DNA of 64,000 bases. Origin: Vibrio barjaei. Its GTDB lineage: Bacteria > Pseudomonadota > Gammaproteobacteria > Enterobacterales > Vibrionaceae. Under the pieces are notes generated by a model. The model searched no databases and was not told where the DNA came from. It saw only the letters and a list, made by a program, of their open reading frames with translations. Location of the stretch: NCBI RefSeq assembly GCF_001639065.2, contig NZ_LQXO02000034.1, positions 96,160-160,159 of the forward strand, written 5' to 3'. A program made the translations under genes and the position numbers. Each line of letters starts with the position of its first letter. The first letter of the stretch is position 1. This document shows, piece by piece, positions 33,609-42,464 of this stretch.

Positions 33609-35687
33609 ATGGCTCAGCTGTTATCGGCAATTTCTCTTTCTTCGCTTTCTGGCGTAGGAGCTAAAGTCGCTGAAAAACTGGCGAAAGTCGGCTTACACTC
33701 GGTTCAAGATTTACTGTTTCACTTACCTCACCGTTATGAAGATCGTACTCGTATCTATCCGATCGTTCGTTTGCATCCTGGCCTTTGGGGATCGGTGCAA
33801 GGGAAAGTCATGAGTAGTGATGTGGCTTTCGGGCGTCGCAAGATGTTGACGGTTAAAGTGAGCGATGGCAACGGTACTATTACACTACGCTTCTTCAATT
33901 TTACCGCAGCGATGAAGAACAACTTCTCTGAAGGTCGCCTTATAGTCGCTTATGGTGAAGTAAAGCGTGGCAACCATGGTCTTGAAATTATCCATCCAGA
34001 ATACAAATTTCAAACCGAAGGTAAAGCACCAAAGTTAGAGCAAACCTTAACCCCTGTTTACCCAACCACAGAAGGATTAAGGCAGCTCACACTGCGTAAT
34101 CTCACAGACCAAGCGCTTGAGCTCATGGACAAAGCAGCAGTAGACGAATTGCTTCCAAGTGGTCTGTATAACCAACAAATAACCCTCGCCGAGGCGCTAC
34201 ACACCATCCATCGTCCACCACCAACGATTAATTTGGACGACTTTGATGAAGGTAAGCACCCTGCTCAGCAGCGACTGATTATTGAAGAGTTGATGGCGCA
34301 AAACCTTTCTATGCTAGCGGTGCGCAGTAAAGGTCAACAAGATACAGCCATTGGCTTAGCGCCTGTTGAAAAACTGAAAGATCAACTTCTTGAACAATTG
34401 CCTTTCTCCCCTACGGGTGCGCAATCACGAGTGGTGCAAGAAATCGAAACTGACCTTGCTAAACCTATTCCCATGATGCGCCTAGTTCAAGGTGATGTGG
34501 GTTCAGGTAAAACCTTGGTAGCTGCGCTCGCTGCTGTTCGTGCGATAGAACATGGCTATCAAGTGGCTATGATGGCACCGACCGAATTACTTGCAGAGCA
34601 GCATGCCATAAACTTTGCAGGTTGGTTTGAAGCCATGGGGATACAAGTTGGTTGGTTATCAGGAAAACAAAAAGGCAAAGCTAAGGAAGCAGAGTTGGCA
34701 CGTATTGCCAGCGGTGAAGCTCAAATGGTCGTAGGGACGCACGCCCTATTCCAGGAGTCGGTTGATTTTCACAACCTTGCGCTGGTTATTATTGATGAGC
34801 AACACCGTTTTGGTGTCCACCAGCGCTTAGAGCTGCGTGAAAAAGGTGCTAAACAAGGTTTCTACCCTCATCAGTTAATTATGACTGCCACGCCAATCCC
34901 AAGAACCTTAGCCATGACGGCATATGCCGACTTGGAAACCTCGGTAATCGACGAACTGCCACCGGGAAGAACCCCAATTCAAACCGTCGCCATTCCAGAT
35001 ACAAAACGCGACGACATCATTGAGCGTGTCAAAAATGCTTGCTTACACGAGGGTAAACAAGCGTATTGGGTTTGTACATTGATCGACGAGTCAGAGGTAT
35101 TGGAAGCACAAGCGGCCGCTGAGACCGCCGAAGATCTGCAACGTAAACTGCCTGACCTGAAAATCGGTCTGGTTCATGGCCGAATGAAACCGGCTGAAAA
35201 ACAACAAGTGATGAAGCAGTTTAAAAACAACGAACTACACCTTCTTGTTGCAACCACCGTCATTGAAGTCGGTGTGGATGTCCCTAACTCCAGTTTAATG
35301 ATCATCGAAAACCCAGAGCGCCTTGGTCTCGCTCAATTGCATCAGCTACGGGGCCGTGTTGGCCGTGGTAGTGTGGCAAGTCATTGTGTACTGTTGTATC
35401 ACTCCCCACTCTCTAAAACCGCTCAGAAGCGCTTAGGCGTACTGAGGGAAAGTAATGACGGCTTTGTTATTGCCCAAAAAGATCTAGAGATTCGTGGCCC
35501 TGGTGAGCTACTTGGCACCAAACAAACTGGACTGGCTGACTTTAAGATTGCTGATTTAGTGCGGGACCAAAGATTAGTACCGGAAGTTCAACGAATTGCG
35601 CGACATGTGCACGAACAGTACCCCGAGAATGCCAAGAAAATTATAGATCGCTGGTTAGGAGACAGAGAGTTTTACGCCAAAGCATAA
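33609..35687 (+). CDS. recG: ATP-dependent DNA helicase RecG
   Basis: A 692-residue superfamily 2 helicase that remodels stalled forks and branched DNA. It has the N-terminal wedge/OB region (RFFNFTAAMKN), Walker A GDVGSGKT, Walker B DEQH, motif III TATPIPRT, then ATTVIEVGVDVPN and QLRGRVGRG. I choose the ATG at 33609 (MAQLLSAISLSSLSG) because it aligns with the E. coli start; an ATG at 33600 would add three residues. A LexA-box match lies upstream. A hairpin repeat sits after the stop, before convergent envZ. Confidence 0.97.
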   Translation: MAQLLSAISLSSLSGVGAKVAEKLAKVGLHSVQDLLFHLPHRYEDRTRIYPIVRLHPGLWGSVQGKVMSSDVAFGRRKMLTVKVSDGNGTITLRFFNFTAAMKNNFSEGRLIVAYGEVKRGNHGLEIIHPEYKFQTEGKAPKLEQTLTPVYPTTEGLRQLTLRNLTDQALELMDKAAVDELLPSGLYNQQITLAEALHTIHRPPPTINLDDFDEGKHPAQQRLIIEELMAQNLSMLAVRSKGQQDTAIGLAPVEKLKDQLLEQLPFSPTGAQSRVVQEIETDLAKPIPMMRLVQGDVGSGKTLVAALAAVRAIEHGYQVAMMAPTELLAEQHAINFAGWFEAMGIQVGWLSGKQKGKAKEAELARIASGEAQMVVGTHALFQESVDFHNLALVIIDEQHRFGVHQRLELREKGAKQGFYPHQLIMTATPIPRTLAMTAYADLETSVIDELPPGRTPIQTVAIPDTKRDDIIERVKNACLHEGKQAYWVCTLIDESEVLEAQAAAETAEDLQRKLPDLKIGLVHGRMKPAEKQQVMKQFKNNELHLLVATTVIEVGVDVPNSSLMIIENPERLGLAQLHQLRGRVGRGSVASHCVLLYHSPLSKTAQKRLGVLRESNDGFVIAQKDLEIRGPGELLGTKQTGLADFKIADLVRDQRLVPEVQRIARHVHEQYPENAKKIIDRWLGDREFYAKA

Positions 35688-35730
35688 GACGCCTGCTCTC
35701 TATATCATCGCCACTCTACAAAATAACGCC

Positions 35731-35808
35731 GTCATCCCCTTGAAAAAGGGGATCTTCTTCAGCACGCCGCTTACGTAAAGCAAACCTTCTGCACAACCTA
35801 GAAGTCCT
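35731..35808. repeat. Degenerate or truncated family A repeat between recG and envZ
   Basis: The left hairpin GTCATCCCCTTGAAAAAGGG is intact, but the usual right hairpin and GGATGAC end are missing; envZ's stop codon follows. It could work as a hairpin for the convergent pair. Confidence 0.7.
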
Positions 35809-37128
35809 CTACCTCAAACCATTCTTAGCTACAGGGAAACTTACTTGTGCCTTCAGTCCACCAGCACTGCGATTCGAAATACTCACTGAGCCGTGATGCT
35901 GACTAATAATCCGCTTCACAATCGCCAGCCCTAGACCTGTCCCTTCACTGCCTCGTGCGGTATCACCTCGTGTGAAAGGTTCGAATAGACGACCTATTTG
36001 GCTCTCTTCGATACCAGGACCATTATCTTCAATAGTGACCCAAGCCAGTTTGTTGTCCGCCGTCATACCTGTGGTTACTTTCACCCAACCATTGCCGTAA
36101 CGAACCGCATTAACCACCAAGTTGGTAATAGCACGTTTAATCGCAATTGGACTGCCTTCAATATCTTTGATAGTTGCCATTGGGGCATATTCTATCTGGA
36201 TCTCATATCCGCCTTCTGATGAGACAATATCAGAAGAAATGTCATTCAGGCTCATCGGTTCAAATGACTGAGTATTAACCGGTTTTAGGTAATCCATAAA
36301 CTGGCCAATGATTTCATTACACTCTTCAGTGTCGCTGATGATGCCCTCTGCTAAATAGCTGTCTTCGGGCGACATCATTTCTGTCGCAAGGCGAATTCGC
36401 GTTAATGGGGTGCGAATATCATGGCTGATGCCCGCCATTAATAAGGTACGGTCTTGCTCAAGCTCTTGAATACCTTTTGCCATTTGGTTAAAGGCTCGCG
36501 TAACTGAGCGAATCTCCGACGCCCCCTTCTCAGGCAAAGGTGGCGGGATTTCCCCTTTACCTACCAAATTAGCGGCATTTTCGAGTGCGGTAAGTGGCCG
36601 GTTTTGCAAGCGGATGAATAGCCAGCCACCCGCAATCACCAATAGAGCCATAATCAAACTGTTTCTAAACAGCGGCGCAAAGTCTTCTTCCTGCAACTCT
36701 GACAGCGGAATGCGTATCAACGAGTTGGGTAGTGCATCTATCTTCATCCAGAGGATGTAGCTTTCAGCTCCAAGAATCAGCCTAACCTCAGTTTTTGAAT
36801 CCAGCTCATCACTCATCTCCTCGCTCATCAGGTCGATAGGCATCGCATGGTTAAACTCGTTCGCCATCGCGCTGTCATCAGCATGAATAGTGACACCCAA
36901 CTGCTCCAATACACGTCGGCGTAAAGGAGCATCCATTTCAAGCTGCTCATCAATCGCTTCATTGTCTTCCAAGAAAAACGATAGCTCATGCGCCAGTATC
37001 TTATTGAACTGCTGCAAACTAGGTACAAGAGCGTAGTTGTACACGGCGTAATAAGAAAAAACTTGGCTAGCAATCAAGAGTGTAAAAAACAGCAGAATGG
37101 ATTGCGTGAAGGAGCTACGAAATCGCAT
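35809..37128 (-). CDS. envZ: Osmosensor histidine kinase EnvZ
   Basis: The membrane sensor kinase paired with OmpR, controlling porin expression. The 439-residue protein has TM1 at about residues 9-33, a periplasmic domain, TM2 at about 156-172, a HAMP linker, the phospho-acceptor His236 in GISHDIRTPLTR, the N box NLVVNAVRYGNG, and G boxes DNGPGIEE and GSEGTGLGLAI. Length is close to the E. coli protein. A stem-loop with a T-tract lies between ompR and envZ, which may lower envZ expression. Confidence 0.96.
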   Translation of the reverse strand: MRFRSSFTQSILLFFTLLIASQVFSYYAVYNYALVPSLQQFNKILAHELSFFLEDNEAIDEQLEMDAPLRRRVLEQLGVTIHADDSAMANEFNHAMPIDLMSEEMSDELDSKTEVRLILGAESYILWMKIDALPNSLIRIPLSELQEEDFAPLFRNSLIMALLVIAGGWLFIRLQNRPLTALENAANLVGKGEIPPPLPEKGASEIRSVTRAFNQMAKGIQELEQDRTLLMAGISHDIRTPLTRIRLATEMMSPEDSYLAEGIISDTEECNEIIGQFMDYLKPVNTQSFEPMSLNDISSDIVSSEGGYEIQIEYAPMATIKDIEGSPIAIKRAITNLVVNAVRYGNGWVKVTTGMTADNKLAWVTIEDNGPGIEESQIGRLFEPFTRGDTARGSEGTGLGLAIVKRIISQHHGSVSISNRSAGGLKAQVSFPVAKNGLR

Positions 37129-37174
37129 AGGTTTTCCTTAGAGAGCGAAGATGAGAAGAATCTGAGGTAGATAA

Positions 37175-37207
37175 TAAACAAAAGGCCCTGAATCCATCCA
37201 GAGCCTT
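37175..37207 (-). terminator. Intercistronic attenuator between ompR and envZ
   Basis: On the minus strand AAGGCTCTG and CAGGGCCTT form a 9-bp stem (one T-G pair) around eight bases, followed by TTGTTTATTAT. It lies between the ompR stop and the envZ start. Confidence 0.7.
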
Positions 37208-37221
37208 ATCGACATTTCTGA

Positions 37222-37941
37222 TTATGCTTCTTTGCCGTCCGGCACAAACACATAACCTAGACCCCACACTGTTTGAATGTAGCGAGGTTTGCTTGGGTCG
37301 ATTTCCAGCATGCGACGCAGACGAGAAATCTGTACGTCGATAGAGCGTTCCATTGCCGAGTATTCACGACCACGAGCCATGTTCATCAGCTTATCGCGGG
37401 ACATCGGCTCACGTGCGTTGGTCACCAAGGCTTTTAGTACTGCAAATTCACCAGATGTTAGAGGCATTGCCTCTTCACCACGGAACATTTCACGTGTACC
37501 CAGGTTCAAACGGAAATCACCGAACTCAACCACTGACTCTTCTTGGCTTGGCGCGCCAGGAGCTTCAATAGTTTGACGACGTAATACCGCTTTAATGCGA
37601 GCAAGTAGCTCACGAGGGTTAAATGGTTTCGGTAGATAGTCATCCGCACCGACCTCTAGGCCGACAATACGGTCAACTTCATCACCTTTGGCTGTCAGCA
37701 TCAGAATCGGCAACATGTTGTTGGCGTTACGTAAACGACGACAAATCGACAGGCCATCTTCACCTGGTAGCATTAAATCCAATACCATAAGGTGAAAGTT
37801 TTCACGGGTTAACAGGCGGTCCATCTGCTCACTGTTAGCAACACTGCGTACTTGGAATCCTTGCTCTGATAAGTAACGCTCTAGTAATGCACGTAGACGT
37901 GCATCATCATCAACAACTAAAATCTTGTGATTTTCTTGCAT
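37222..37941 (-). CDS. ompR: Response regulator OmpR
   Basis: A 239-residue DNA-binding response regulator. The receiver domain has the acidic pocket VVDDD (residues 9-13), the phospho-acceptor aspartate in LMVLDLMLPGEDG, and the conserved lysine in YLPKPFNP. The C-terminal winged helix ends with RYIQTVWGLGYVFVPD. The ATG at 37941 (MQENHKIL) matches the family start; an upstream extension to 37989 is rejected. It is co-transcribed with envZ. Confidence 0.97.
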   Translation of the reverse strand: MQENHKILVVDDDARLRALLERYLSEQGFQVRSVANSEQMDRLLTRENFHLMVLDLMLPGEDGLSICRRLRNANNMLPILMLTAKGDEVDRIVGLEVGADDYLPKPFNPRELLARIKAVLRRQTIEAPGAPSQEESVVEFGDFRLNLGTREMFRGEEAMPLTSGEFAVLKALVTNAREPMSRDKLMNMARGREYSAMERSIDVQISRLRRMLEIDPSKPRYIQTVWGLGYVFVPDGKEA

Positions 37942-38296
37942 ATTCGATTCCACCACTAAAAAGCAATTTACCGACCCCTCCGTCAACAAAAAGTGTGTCA
38001 GAAGAGTATCTGCACTAAATGTAACATTTCATGGCCAATAATTGCGCAGAGAATTGTTAACGTTTATTAATTATGGCTCATATCAGACACATTCGTCACT
38101 GCTCTAAGTGATATAAGTGATGTATATCTAATGTTGCCTAATTTTACTTGCTGCAACTTCGTTAACCTGTACGCTAACTATTCAACGTCTACTAACCCTT
38201 TGTAACGTTTTAAAATATGCTTTTGTGCGCCCCACCAAGCCCATGTCATATAACCTAAGTAAACTATCACTAGTTTATCGAGCTCAAGGAGAGATT
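37942..38296. other. Divergent promoter region between ompR and the XRE regulator gene
   Basis: About 355 bp, AT-rich, with no convincing ORF or RNA. It must contain the ompR promoter on the minus strand and the promoter of the XRE gene on the plus strand. I do not see unambiguous -35/-10 pairs. Confidence 0.5.
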
Positions 38297-39160
38297 ATGA
38301 CATTTGAAGCACAATCAGAGAGTCCGTTTTCACGCGATAACTTCGCACAAGCACTGAAGTATTGGCGCAATTTTAATGGCATGTCTCAATTGGAACTGGT
38401 TGAAGCGCTGAGCTTGTCCCATCGAGCATTTCAAGGGATAAACCAGCCAATGCTCAGTAAGTGGGAACATGGCAACGGACAGCCTTCATTGATGCGCCGA
38501 ATCGGGGTCGCTACGTTTTTCCAGCAAAGTTACCATTATTCAGAAGATGAACGTCGTATCATTCAAGGGGTCGAAAAATATGACGACTTCTTTAGAGGGT
38601 TTGACACACTCTACCCTTATACGATTGATACATATGAAAACTATCGTTGGGATAATCTGCCAGAGCTTTATCGAGAGCAAATCGTCTACGCGCAAGAGCA
38701 CTATCGCTTTATCACGTTTCAAGAGCTGATAGACGTCATGTCCATTCAAGAGATCAACGTGGTTCTTGCTAAGCACCGGGACGCAGTGGTTGGTCATATT
38801 GTGCATGGTAAGGATATAAACGGGCAGAACTGCCTACTTAGCTATGTCGCGCTTAATAAAGACTTGCATCGATTAGTGCATAACTACGCGTGTGAGTTGT
38901 TTGAAGGTAAAACCTTACTGATCACCGCGATCAAGCCTTACGCTAAAACTCTGATCTCGGATATCTATATTCCTGAAAAGTACCAAAGCGGTCATATTAC
39001 TGTGTATGAATGCCAAGTCGACACGCTAGCCGCCAATCCGTTTTTCGACCAAATTCACGATGAAGGGCGAATCCTAACGTTACTGAGCCATCATCAGAAG
39101 ATTCAACGTAACCGCCGCTCGGCACCCACACACAAAACGGACGAGTTAGCTTTGTCATAA
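38297..39160 (+). CDS. XRE-family helix-turn-helix regulator with a conserved C-terminal domain
   Basis: About 287 residues. The N-terminal helix-turn-helix (roughly residues 13-65) contains ALKYWRNFNGMSQLELVEAL and NQPMLSKWEHG, typical of Cro/CI-like DNA-binding domains. The remaining 200 residues include a possible GNAT-like fold (AVVGHIVHGKDINGQ, ALNKDLHRLVHNYACELF), but the match is weak and I do not claim enzymatic activity. AGGAGA four bases upstream fixes the ATG at 38297 over an upstream in-frame codon at 38225. It lies between ompR and greB, which are direct neighbours in enterobacteria. Target genes are unknown. Confidence 0.75.
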   Translation: MTFEAQSESPFSRDNFAQALKYWRNFNGMSQLELVEALSLSHRAFQGINQPMLSKWEHGNGQPSLMRRIGVATFFQQSYHYSEDERRIIQGVEKYDDFFRGFDTLYPYTIDTYENYRWDNLPELYREQIVYAQEHYRFITFQELIDVMSIQEINVVLAKHRDAVVGHIVHGKDINGQNCLLSYVALNKDLHRLVHNYACELFEGKTLLITAIKPYAKTLISDIYIPEKYQSGHITVYECQVDTLAANPFFDQIHDEGRILTLLSHHQKIQRNRRSAPTHKTDELALS

Positions 39161-39173
39161 ATCACAGCACGCA

Positions 39174-39213
39174 ATTTGAGCTCTCAAAGACATACCACTT
39201 TAGGAGCTCAAAT
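39174..39213. repeat. Inverted repeat between the XRE gene and greB
   Basis: ATTTGAGCTC (39174-39183) pairs perfectly with GAGCTCAAAT (39204-39213) around a 20-base loop, in the gap between convergent stops. No clear T-run; it may be a weak bidirectional terminator. Confidence 0.5.
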
Positions 39214-39221
39214 CGCTCTAT

Positions 39222-39707
39222 CTATTCAGAATGCTGTTGGTAAGTGATGGAGTTAATAAACCACTCTCTGTCTCCTTGAGGGGTCTTCACTACTACCTCA
39301 TCATCCACTTGTTTTTTTAGCAGCGCCCTCGCCATCGGAGAATCAATCGATATATAACCTTTTGCATCACCGTAAATCTCTTCGGGACCAACAATCCGGA
39401 AATGCATGGTTTCACCTTCTTCATTTTCAATCTCCACCCAGGCACCGAAAAAGACCTTCCCTTCTTGTTGAGGTGAATAATCAACGATGGTGACCTCAGG
39501 TAAGAACTTGCGCAGAAAGCGAACACGGCGATCGATTTGGCGAAGCAAACGCTTATTGAAGGTATAGTCGGCGTTTTCAGAGCGATCACCTAGACTCGCC
39601 GCCCACGTCACTATCTTAGTGACTTCAGGACGTCGCTCATTCCAGAGGTAATCATGTTCTTGTTTCAGTTTGTTGTAGCCTTCACGCGTGATCAATTTGG
39701 TCTTCAT
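39222..39707 (-). CDS. greB: Transcription elongation factor GreB
   Basis: Stimulates RNA cleavage by backtracked RNA polymerase. The 161-residue protein has the N-terminal coiled coil with GDRSENADYTFNKRLLRQID carrying the conserved acidic tip, and a C-terminal FKBP-like domain (GYISIDSPMARALLKK). GreB rather than GreA is indicated by the TFNKRLLRQIDRRVRFL segment. The start MKTKLITREGY at 39707 is preferred over an upstream frame to 39728. Confidence 0.96.
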   Translation of the reverse strand: MKTKLITREGYNKLKQEHDYLWNERRPEVTKIVTWAASLGDRSENADYTFNKRLLRQIDRRVRFLRKFLPEVTIVDYSPQQEGKVFFGAWVEIENEEGETMHFRIVGPEEIYGDAKGYISIDSPMARALLKKQVDDEVVVKTPQGDREWFINSITYQQHSE

Positions 39708-39989
39708 TTTGCTCTCTATTAATAGCAACTGCTGCTGAGAGATTATAACGAACTATTTGACTTTGTATGAACCCAAAATCCTCCCTCCTTGTACACCAGC
39801 GAATTGCTGAAATGATAGTAAACCGTCAAAACACCATTTTAAACCACCTAATTATCAACATGGTTACCCAATGATTTATATCGTTTTTATTTTTTATTAG
39901 GACTTATTCTTTTACTTACCCCCTTGACTAATACCAATAATGAATTCTCAACGCATCACTTTCGAACATTCACTGTTAAGGAAAACATC

Positions 39990-40523
39990 ATGTTTAGAAA
40001 TAAAGCCTCTTTTCTACCTCCACTTAAACTTACCAAAAGAGATCTTCAATTAGAGGATATGGAGCAATTAGGCGTACATTTTGTTCATGGCACTAATTCA
40101 AGCGCTTTAGAAGGGTTGGTAAAATTCCGAGCGTTATTATCGGCTGAGGATATAGACTGTACCCCTTGGTTCCATCGAGCCGACGGACCAAAATCTGGAG
40201 AAAGGGGGAATACATTTAACAACTTGTATCGCAATCAACCCATAAGCCAAGGGGTTAGCCTTCATTACACTCGCAACTACCACGAATGTCTTAATCATTA
40301 TGCCAAACTCGGATTACTCGGCGAGGACAACTATGAAGTACTAATCGGTTTAGACTCATTTGTCCCGCTGCGTGCTAAGTTTACCTCACATCCCGTTAGT
40401 ATCGGTGGTATTAGCATAATGCGAATCTGCGCAATTTATGTTCCTGCACAATATGTTTCAGACGTAAGAGAGATGTTCCAAACAATTCCCTCTTTAGTCA
40501 CCAAAGTACGAAGTTTTAGATAG
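39990..40523 (+). CDS. Unrecognised protein, weakly ADP-ribosyltransferase-like
   Basis: A 177-residue protein I cannot assign to a named family. AAGGAAAAC upstream fixes the ATG at 39990; an in-frame extension to 39924 has no ribosome site. HFVHGTNSSALEGLVKFRALLS resembles the start of several ADP-ribosyltransferase-fold domains (the H-G-T followed by a helix and a small L-S element), and GVSLHYTRNYHECL plus a later YEVLIGLDS could supply the aromatic and acidic positions. This is pattern resemblance only. It has no signal peptide, no membrane segment and no obvious antitoxin or immunity gene beside it. It stands alone between greB and an AT-rich fimbrial cluster, so it may be part of the same acquired block. 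Confidence 0.6.
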   Translation: MFRNKASFLPPLKLTKRDLQLEDMEQLGVHFVHGTNSSALEGLVKFRALLSAEDIDCTPWFHRADGPKSGERGNTFNNLYRNQPISQGVSLHYTRNYHECLNHYAKLGLLGEDNYEVLIGLDSFVPLRAKFTSHPVSIGGISIMRICAIYVPAQYVSDVREMFQTIPSLVTKVRSFR

Positions 40524-40997
40524 TTGACCAACACTTTCGTGAAGATAAACCCCATAGAGTGCTGAAGATATCACTTCGCTTGGCACTCTTTCTTAAAAAG
40601 TCATTGACTTCTTTTTATTTATCAACTTTAGAAGCATCTTTCAAATAAACCCGCCAACCAACAACTAATCCAATTGTTGAAAAACCTCTCATATCAAACC
40701 ACAAACTAATACCAAATTCTAATATTTAACTTTCAGTAGTTTCTCTCTCAAGTTTGTTTATTTTAGTGCAATAGGCTCTACAGCTGGCGAAAAGCTCAAC
40801 ATCAACAAGAATTAGTGCTGTATAAAAATACAATAGAAATTATAACCAACTGATATAGCTAACTTTTTATTTTTTATAATCATTTATTAGTTAACTAGGT
40901 TCCAAAAAAACAATAAATTCCATCTCGAATCAGAACACACTGACATTCATATTTAACTCATCTCAATTAACAAACTATTTAATCTGGAAAATAACTT
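40524..40997. other. AT-rich upstream region of the fimbrial cluster
   Basis: A 474-bp gap, strikingly AT-rich from about 40620 on. It holds a terminator-like hairpin at its start and a TATAAT hexamer at 40875-40880 that could be the -10 of the pilin promoter, with only a weak -35. Such AT-rich DNA is a likely target for H-NS silencing and for a ToxR-type regulator; neither is shown by the sequence. Confidence 0.5.
40556..40594 (+). terminator. Probable terminator after the 177-residue ORF
   Basis: AGAGTGC (40556-40562) pairs with GCACTCT (40583-40589), with an inner GAAG/CTTC stem, followed by TTTCTT. Confidence 0.6.
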
Positions 40998-41732
40998 ATG
41001 ACTTTCAACCTAAAAAAACAAACTCTAGCTAGCAGTGTTGGCCTTGTACTAGTGCTAAGTACATCATCAGCAATGGCTGTAGACCAATATGCGTTCAAAG
41101 AAGATTTATATGGTTCTCACGACAAAATAAATACTCGAAACGAGGAAAGTAAAGACATTGAATTAAACATCACAGCAAATGTTCAGTATGAAGGCGCTAT
41201 TTGTTCATTTGATTTTGATAGTGGTGCCGGATTTGATGTTAATTTTGGCGATGTGACACTCAATAATGGAGAAGACAATACTCTTGATACTCGAGAAACA
41301 GGATTACAATTAACTGGTAATGGCTGTGAAATGGCATTTTTTAATATTGAAAATACATCAATGAAAGGAAAAAGTGCAGAAGAAGGGAAATTCGCCTGGC
41401 CCGTTGAAAATGCCTATTGGAAAGAAAATGGTCAGACTTGGTATGCACTAGGGGACGATATTGGTGTCTGGTTTACAACGGTTATCAAGAAACAAGACAG
41501 CGAGATTACAGCATCTATTGATGGCAATAAAAAAGTCAAGATTGAGAATGGCTATAAGATTGTAAAAGCAGGAGAAAAATCAGAATGGCACCGACTGAAA
41601 GACTTTGCTAAAGATAACACTCTTACATTAACAACGATTATGCATATTGACCATAGAAAGTACGCTATTTGGAATCACACGGCAGATAAAAAAGTCGATA
41701 AAGTGATGTCTTTTACTGCAAAGATTCAATAA
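40998..41732 (+). CDS. Fimbrial subunit (pilin or adhesin) of a chaperone-usher system
   Basis: A 244-residue exported protein. The signal peptide (residues 1-27) ends AMA, giving a mature start VDQYAF. The mature protein has a cysteine pair, Cys69 in AICSF and Cys110 in GNGCEM, spaced as in fimbrial subunits. The strand ELNITANVQYEGAIC before the first cysteine could be the donor strand, and VNFGDVTL resembles the DFGxV strand of pilins. It is large for a major pilin (about 217 mature residues), so it might be a tip adhesin or a polymerising fibril subunit. It is the only subunit gene found in the cluster. AAAATAAC upstream is a poor ribosome site. Confidence 0.78.
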   Translation: MTFNLKKQTLASSVGLVLVLSTSSAMAVDQYAFKEDLYGSHDKINTRNEESKDIELNITANVQYEGAICSFDFDSGAGFDVNFGDVTLNNGEDNTLDTRETGLQLTGNGCEMAFFNIENTSMKGKSAEEGKFAWPVENAYWKENGQTWYALGDDIGVWFTTVIKKQDSEITASIDGNKKVKIENGYKIVKAGEKSEWHRLKDFAKDNTLTLTTIMHIDHRKYAIWNHTADKKVDKVMSFTAKIQ

Positions 41733-41747
41733 AACTTATTTAATTCC

Positions 41748-41779
41748 TATCTTTGGAGTATTTATATACTCCAAAGATA
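41748..41779. repeat. Perfect 14-bp hairpin between subunit and chaperone genes
   Basis: TATCTTTGGAGTAT (41748-41761), loop TTAT, then ATACTCCAAAGATA (41766-41779). No T-run follows; the chaperone ATG is 14 bases downstream. Such hairpins after pilin genes elsewhere stabilise the pilin mRNA segment and reduce downstream expression. Confidence 0.9.
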
Positions 41780-41793
41780 TAGAGATGTAAAAA

Positions 41794-42453
41794 ATGAAAA
41801 AATATATATTACTAATGCTAATACTACCAAATATTTGCTGTGCTATTGCTATTCCCGGATCCAGGGTCGTTTATATTGAAGGGAATAAATACTTTCAAGG
41901 TGAAATCGTTAATAACTCAGATTCTGCGACATTAGTACAGCTTTCTATATTAGATGACAGCTTTGATGAAGAGAAGCTGCCGATAATAACACCGAATATC
42001 ATTCTATCTAAAGCAGATAGTCGCTCAGGATTCAGAATCTATAATTTAGAGTCAGTAATGGACTCTAATGAAGTAGAAACATATCGGACTCTTAGTGCTG
42101 TCTCTATAAAAGAGCAGTCAGACACTCCATCAGATGTCGTTGCTGGCATGGATATGCATTACAAGTTATTTATCAGACCGAAATCTATTGCAACTCTAAC
42201 CATGGCCGATGCAGTAAAGAAACTCGTCATTAACAAACAAGGCGATGATTTTGCAGTAAAAAATGAGTCTCCATTACACATCACGCTCATCTCTATTGAA
42301 CAAAGAAAAGAAGAGACGATGGTAGTACAAATGATTGCCCCTTATCAGGAGATTACATTTACTAAACGTAGCAATTTTAACCCCAACAATTCTTTTGAAT
42401 TAAATTACATCGACGACATTGGGTTACTTGCTAAAGATAAACGCTCGCTATAG
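41794..42453 (+). CDS. Periplasmic fimbrial chaperone (PapD-like)
   Basis: A 219-residue protein with a signal peptide of about 19 residues, followed by two immunoglobulin-like domains. The first begins SRVVYIEGNK with the conserved Arg24; the second follows the segment HYKLFIRPKSI with Lys130. These are the two residues that anchor the subunit C-terminus in PapD-type chaperones. It should complete subunit folds by donor-strand complementation and deliver them to the usher encoded 11 bases downstream. Similarity to characterised chaperones is low but the layout is clear. Confidence 0.85.
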   Translation: MKKYILLMLILPNICCAIAIPGSRVVYIEGNKYFQGEIVNNSDSATLVQLSILDDSFDEEKLPIITPNIILSKADSRSGFRIYNLESVMDSNEVETYRTLSAVSIKEQSDTPSDVVAGMDMHYKLFIRPKSIATLTMADAVKKLVINKQGDDFAVKNESPLHITLISIEQRKEETMVVQMIAPYQEITFTKRSNFNPNNSFELNYIDDIGLLAKDKRSL

Positions 42454-42464
42454 ATATATTACCC

